Shown one piece after another: positions 59,686 through 64,000 of a stretch of 64,000 nucleotides of DNA (position 1 is its first letter; each line of letters begins with the position of its first letter). The stretch covers positions 9,193,501-9,257,500 of the forward strand of contig NC_079371.1 in the NCBI RefSeq assembly GCF_021018895.1, in the 5' to 3' direction. This stretch comes from Seriola aureovittata (taxonomy: Eukaryota > Chordata > Actinopteri > Carangiformes > Carangidae). A program made the position numbers and the translations under genes. Below the pieces are notes generated by a model. The model searched no databases, was not told the origin of the DNA, and was given only the letters and a program-made list of their open reading frames with translations.

Positions 59686-59865
59686 CAGTGTTTCCTCTAC
59701 ATTCATTTAGCAGTGGCGGCCCGCCACTGCTAAATCATAGCCGCCACGCCTTCAAATTTCTTTTATTTAAAATTTTTTTTTTTTTTATTGTCGCAAATGC
59801 ACCACCGCCACATCTCTCCACCTTCACAGCACAGCCTGTGTGATGATGAGCGCGACAGCGGGTGG

Positions 59866-59896
59866 AGGGGAGGGAGGGAGTGGGGTGGTTGGGGGG
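59866..59896 (+). repeat. G-rich tract, potential G-quadruplex
   Basis: GGAGGGGAGGGAGGGAGTGG, then GGTGGTTGGGGGG: at least four G3+ runs with short loops, in the 5' part of the hAT-like element just upstream of the exon. Could be promoter-associated. Confidence 0.6.
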
Positions 59897-60123
59897 ATCC
59901 TATTGGAGTTAATTACTCGCGAGAGCGCGGCCTTGAAAGTGACATCACGTCAGGCACCAGGTGAGAGTCAGAGAAGTGTAGTCGTGAGGAATAAGGCAGC
60001 GAATTACCGGAGAAAAGGTGGACTTATTAGCCAACTCAGTGACGCTAACTTGGGTAAACTAATTGATAACATTAAGCTAATATCTACACGTCATTATGTA
60101 TTAACTGCTGACTGCATTTTCAG

Positions 60124-60186
60124 ATGAGCTTGTTCAGATACTTCTCTAAGAAGAGAAAGACAACAGATGAAGAAGACGCTAGTCAG
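60124..60186 (+). pseudogene. retained first coding exon of a hAT-type transposase (putative)
   Basis: ctgactgcattttcag precedes ATG at 60124; 21 codons follow, starting MSLFRYFSKKRKTTDEED and ending in Gln; then gtagcat at 60187 looks like a donor, and reading on without splicing hits a stop in four codons. Its location inside the hAT-like element and its small basic start (LFRYF-SKKRK) suggest the N-terminal exon of the parent transposase, with the rest lost by internal deletion. I cannot confirm this without the autonomous copy. Confidence 0.38.
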
Positions 60187-60500
60187 GTAGCATCATAAGC
60201 CTTTTACTGACTCGTAAATGATGATGGTTAGGTAAAAAATAGTATTTTAATGTTCACACTTGTAATCAGATGTGATGTGAGTGTAAACTATATAACGCTG
60301 TTAGCGTTACGTTACTCACACTTTTAATGTAATCTTATTAGACAAGTAACATTAGACAGGGAGGAGTTGTTAAACAAAGTGGAGGAGAGCAGAGCACAGC
60401 AGCGGAGAGATGAGCCTGGGTGCAAACTTTGCCACTGAATCTACCCCCCCCATCCCATAGCATGCCCCCACTGCTGAAAAAAATCCTAGAGGAAACACTG

Positions 60501-60639
60501 AACTGCCTCAGTTTCCAAAGTAAATATTTCTTTATTCAAACATCTTCAGCACAGGGATGCGATAGAAATGCTAATTTTGAAAATCCACAGGCCTTTCATT
60601 TTCTAACATTATGGTCCTCAGTTAGCTGTAAATGAGTTT
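60501..60639. other. short unique spacer
   Basis: The frame at 60420-60635 starts inside the hAT-like element and is not a gene. Confidence 0.4.
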
Positions 60640-61110
60640 CTCTCAGGGTTCTCTTAAAGCTTCTTCCGTAGCCTCGAGTGCTCAACAAGGCCCTGCTACA
60701 CTGGGGCTATAATTTCAGCTGCCGCTAACACAGACCTGGAGAGTTACAATACAACCAAAATTACACATCAGCGTCTTTTTTTCTCCTTTCCATCTCCCAG
60801 ACGCTCAAACTGTCAGCCTTTCATTGTTCGCCTCTTTCTATAATAACAATATGAGGCATTTAATTATCTCAAGTTAAATGATCGAGTATCTAAAGTGTGC
60901 TTTGTAATTGTGCTGCAGACTTTTTTTTGGTAAATGTCATTTGCCAAAGATCTAAATGCCATTTTCCGGTGGGTGTACGTGAAATTGCTTCCTCTTTATT
61001 TTAGCCATTTATTGTGCTGTGGCAGCTATTGAATATATCCCCAAAGGGGCACATTTATCCATTTTCGGGGTTGAATAGATGCATTGCTATTAGGCCTGAG
61101 CAGATATTTA
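60640..61110. promoter_or_regulatory. candidate conserved non-coding block
   Basis: Unique and repeat-free, with alternating homeodomain-type words: TAATTATC (60861-60868), aagttaaatgatcgagtatc, cttttttttggtaaatgtca, gcccatttattgtgctgtgg-like phrases and gaatatatccccaaagg. The texture resembles vertebrate developmental enhancers. No experimental or comparative evidence here. Confidence 0.22.
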
Positions 61111-62487
61111 TGTGCATGACACAAAAGTTCACCTTCACTCATAGAACAGGGTGAAAAGATGAGCTCAGTGTGTCATTCAGCCTGACTGCTTTCTTTAAAG
61201 GTTAGACTTGATAGATAGAAAAGAAGTGTGTGGATTAGTTATTGCTGTGCTAATATTAGCCAGTATTTATTGTGGTTTTTCCTCAGGCTTGAAAATACTT
61301 GGTATACTTTTTTGTTATATTATTGATAGATTTACATCAAAGTTACTGGAAATAAATTTTTAAAGTTGAACACTTTGTGCTTAATGTTAATGAAACTGAG
61401 AAATTAGCAGAAAATGCTTTTGCACCTGTGCTTAATGGATAGTTAAGTGTACATAGTGTTGGGTCCAATTGTTAGAGTGTTTTATCCTTGCTACCTACTT
61501 TAAGTTTGGCATTTCACCGGTAATTGTGCTGCTGCATGTTTCAGATGGACACAGTACAGTACATACAATAAAGGATTTCTTTACAGTACCTCAAATATTT
61601 TGACAGTCTCATGTTTAAGCAGAGAAAGTGCTAGTCATTCATTTGGAAGCAACAAAACCACAAAAGATAGGACAGTATTCGGGAGAGAAATATATAAAAA
61701 TGACCCTTTCAGTGGCCTCCCTGAGCGCTGCGACTGGTATAAATCCAATAATGTTTTGGTTAAATGCTATAAATGATCTAATTTAATGTCGGATGTGGCT
61801 CAGCAATGCTGCTTTGCACTTTGAGAAGTTGGAGAAACCCATGCTGAATACGAATGCTGTGCAAAGATGAATGTATTATTCTGACTGTAGACTGCCTGGC
61901 TGTATTGCAGAACTCAGTTCCTCTCTGTGAAACACTTCTTATCCCACTAATTGGTGAAAATGAGAAGGAGGGGAAAATGTTTTCAGACGAAATTGCTTAT
62001 TTGCCAGAAAGGGAATGAAAATCATTGGAGGGAATTTCTTTTCTTTTTTTTCCCCAAGTAATGCCTTTGCATCTTATTTCCATTATGCCTTTATACTGAA
62101 TGCTGGAGAGGAATAATATAATTGTGAGGAACATGTTCTTGTTACACTCGTCAGTCCTCCTCAACCACAGTGGGGAACTGAATCTATCAGTGAGTCTGGG
62201 GGGATGAAAATGGGGCTGGTAGTTCTGCTCATAATAAACCCAAACTGGAATTTTATTTGAAGAGCACTACTCACGTCGAGGATATTTATGAGGCTATCAC
62301 TGTTGACAAAGTATAAATGGAGCACATTGTAACAGAACTAAGAGAGACCACAAAATTAACACATTGTTGCTCCATATGAGCCTGCACTGGTCCATTTCAC
62401 TCACACAATAAAAGATGTAGGCCCACTGAGAAACACCGTCAGCACAAGTGTGCTCCTCCTTCCACTTGGTATAGTTTTCTAATAAAT

Positions 62488-62490
<3 letters not shown>
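61111..62490. other. unique AT-rich non-coding sequence
   Basis: No gene or recognised repeat. Confidence 0.45.

Positions 62491-62533
<43 letters not shown>
62491..62533. repeat. (AT)21 microsatellite
   Basis: Perfect AT array; the longest TA-type tract in the window. Confidence 0.96.
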
Positions 62534-62534
<1 letters not shown>

Positions 62535-62910
62535 CCAGGTGGGGAGTCAGAGTGTTTTAATCCATGAGAAACTGTGGAAAAAGGTTTCACAAACGGGTCA
62601 GTGATAACATAAAGAAAATAAGAGAGTAGCAGGCCAGTGCAGAAAAGTCTGCTACTCTGGTTTGCAGAGTATTACAAGTATGAAGATGTTCCATCCAGTG
62701 CTGATGGCAGCACTGTGGGCTCCCCTCCATTTTTCTTTGTATTATCATTCTTCCTATGCTGTCGCCAGAGAACAACAACAAATATTCCTGCAAAACCATC
62801 CCTCCATTCTATTCCAAAATTCTTCATTCCTATAATATCTATGCATGCCAAGTACAAACGGGTTATGGTTAAGCATAGATTGTGGTTATGGAAAACAAAT
62901 AATACTGTGG
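62534..62910. other. unique non-coding sequence
   Basis: The overlapping frames at 62637-62975 (+) and 62672-63013 (-) are shadows of each other and of the adjacent repeat. Confidence 0.4.
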
Positions 62911-63518
62911 TTAAAAGGAAAAGTTTGGACAAGAAAGAGATTATGAATATTTCCCAAAATGTCAGAGTTCGATGAGGAGCACTATCACGTCGGTACACTA
63001 AACATGATTCCACTCCCAGCAGCTAGTTAGCTTAGTTTAGCACGAAGACTAGAAATAGGGGAAAACGCTTAGCTTTAATCTGTTCAAACATAACATAATC
63101 CATCTCATTTAAAGCTCACTAATTTACAAGATATATCTTTTTTTTTAATCCGTACAAAAACCATGATGTAAAAATGACAATTCAGCATTTTAAGGTTAAA
63201 TATGTGTTGGAATACTTCTTAAAAAAGGGGTCCAGTGACTCCATTGAGTCTCTGTCAACTACCTGCCAACTGGTCTTGGCCAAGAAATAGTTTTGCCAAA
63301 TAACCCCAGTAAAACAAACTGACACACTCTTTTTACACATTTTGTAGCGATTAAACAAGTAAGATACATATATGAGATTTAGGGGTGCTGGTATGTCGAT
63401 TTTGTAACCATTGGAAAGAGACTAGCTGTTCAACCTGTTTCCAGTCTCAGATCTTCTAATCCAACTCTCAGCAAGAAAGCAAAAATCACATTTACCAAAA
63501 TGCTGAACTATTCTTTTA
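62911..63518 (+). mobile_element. family A long inverted-repeat element (copy 3, longest continuous)
   Basis: Left end TTAAAAGGAAAAGTTTGGAC at 62911, then tcagagttcgatgaggagca, ctatcacgtcggtacac, gcagctagttagcttagttt and gaagactagaaataggggaa; then aaagctcactaatttacaag, tatatc, aatccgtacaaaaaccatga and tgtaaaaatgacaatt, then a ggtcttggccaagaaatagt centre. The right end inverts the start: agtctcagatcttctaatcc, aactctcagcaagaaagcaa, aaatgctgaactattctttt. The left border has TTAA; the right border is mutated (TTTTATA). About 608 bp without a coding frame. Confidence 0.8.
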
Positions 63519-64000
63519 TAGTTCCTGTCTGAAATATTTGTTCTATACTCAACCCTATTGCCAGTCGGTGGTTGAGAACTTGTGTAAACGTATTTCTTTC
63601 CCCCCCCACAAAGAAAAGAAACTGATCAGGAATCGTTACGGGAATCAATAATGAATAAGACCGATGAGCAGAATTGATAGTGGCATTGGTATCAATAAAA
63701 TTCCCATCCCTAAATGTAATATCATGCACTTCAGATTCTTTATGCATTGTCTATTGCCCTGACATTCTCTGAATGTAAATAAATAACTACAGAACAGGAA
63801 AAAGACGATGGTGGTGCAAATATCTGGAATCCTTAATTCTGTAGACGAGTTTGAGGATATAGCTGTGCAAGAGGAAACAGGATGCAGAGCGTATGCAAAG
63901 CAGGTTTAGTGCATGAAATTGAACACTTTGCAGTCACTACATTCAATTCTCACAAGATACATTGGCAATCAACGCTTAACACTGGGAACACCCCGGCAAT
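63519..64000. other. unique non-coding sequence
   Basis: No feature seen; the reverse frame at 63508-63747 has no recognisable content. Confidence 0.4.

Larger units (their letters stand above)
59686..60500 (+). mobile_element. hAT-like non-autonomous element with perfect 14-bp ends
   Basis: The left end CAGTGTTTCCTCTA (59686-59699) and the right end TAGAGGAAACACTG (60487-60500) are exact inverted repeats. The flanking AACTG occurs on both sides (59681-59685 and 60501-60505), a possible 5-bp target duplication; hAT elements usually give 5-8 bp. Subterminal ccgccactgctaaatcatag at the left and catgcccccactgctgaaaa at the right are typical of a fish hAT family. The interior has a G-rich 5' part and one spliced-looking coding exon, but no transposase body. 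Length 815 bp. Confidence 0.78.

Noticed and set aside
1..64000. CRISPR arrays, rRNA genes, intact tRNAs, known microRNA hairpins and viral genes
   Set aside because: I looked for direct-repeat/spacer structure, rRNA wording, tRNA cloverleaves, well-known miRNA seeds and retroviral motifs and found none that were convincing.

Overview
The window looks like nuclear DNA of a percomorph (spiny-rayed) teleost fish. It is AT-rich, it carries many (CA)n, (GT)n, (TA)n and poly(A/T) microsatellites, and it holds old copies of dispersed repeats that I recognise as typical of teleosts. These include a Tc1 transposase with fish-type Tc1 wording, an L2-type LINE 3' end with the 'cttgtaagttgctttggataaagcg' type of tail, a hAT-like element, and several short non-autonomous families. 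I see no bacterial operons, rRNA, intact tRNA or CRISPR.

I could not recognise a host protein-coding gene anywhere in the 64 kb. The long open frames are short, lack family motifs, or run through microsatellites. The best reading is a gene desert or a very large intron next to or inside a gene that lies outside the window. Three short open segments (641-745, 24643-24740, 51473-51543) have good splice acceptors and donors and could be exons on the + strand, but none resembles a protein I know.

Layout. 1-18 kb: mostly unique sequence with a (CA)n block near 6 kb, a near-complete copy of repeat family C (3.5-4.0 kb) and the first family B copies. 18.2-18.8 kb: a 5'-truncated LINE on the - strand. 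19.6-19.9 kb: family E. 22.2-23.05 kb: a long inverted-repeat element (family A) flanked by TTAA and split by another insertion. 25-31 kb: more family B, C and D copies and several microsatellites. 33.3-35.7 kb: a LINE-like tail, a repeat with a perfect hairpin, and a tRNA-like relic. 37.2-38.3 kb: a degenerate triplet-rich tract. 39.0-39.8 kb: the short form of family A, then family B. 43.0-44.9 kb: a Tc1 D34E fragment next to family G ends, then a fuller family G element. 47.0-47.3 kb: a degenerate short-unit array. 52.2-52.6 kb: another repeat. 55.5-56.2 kb: an internally deleted Tc1 transposon with a second Tc1-type end beside it. 59.7-60.5 kb: a hAT-like element with 14-bp perfect terminal repeats, a G-rich 5' part and what looks like a preserved first coding exon. 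62.9-63.5 kb: the third and longest family A copy.

Several high-complexity unique blocks (about 41.45-41.7, 44.2 and 60.6-61.1 kb) contain grouped homeodomain, POU or GATA-type motifs. They could be conserved regulatory elements of a distant developmental gene, but this needs alignment to other fish genomes. Recognition of the fish repeat families rests on memory of their usual wording plus comparison among copies inside this window; no database search was possible.
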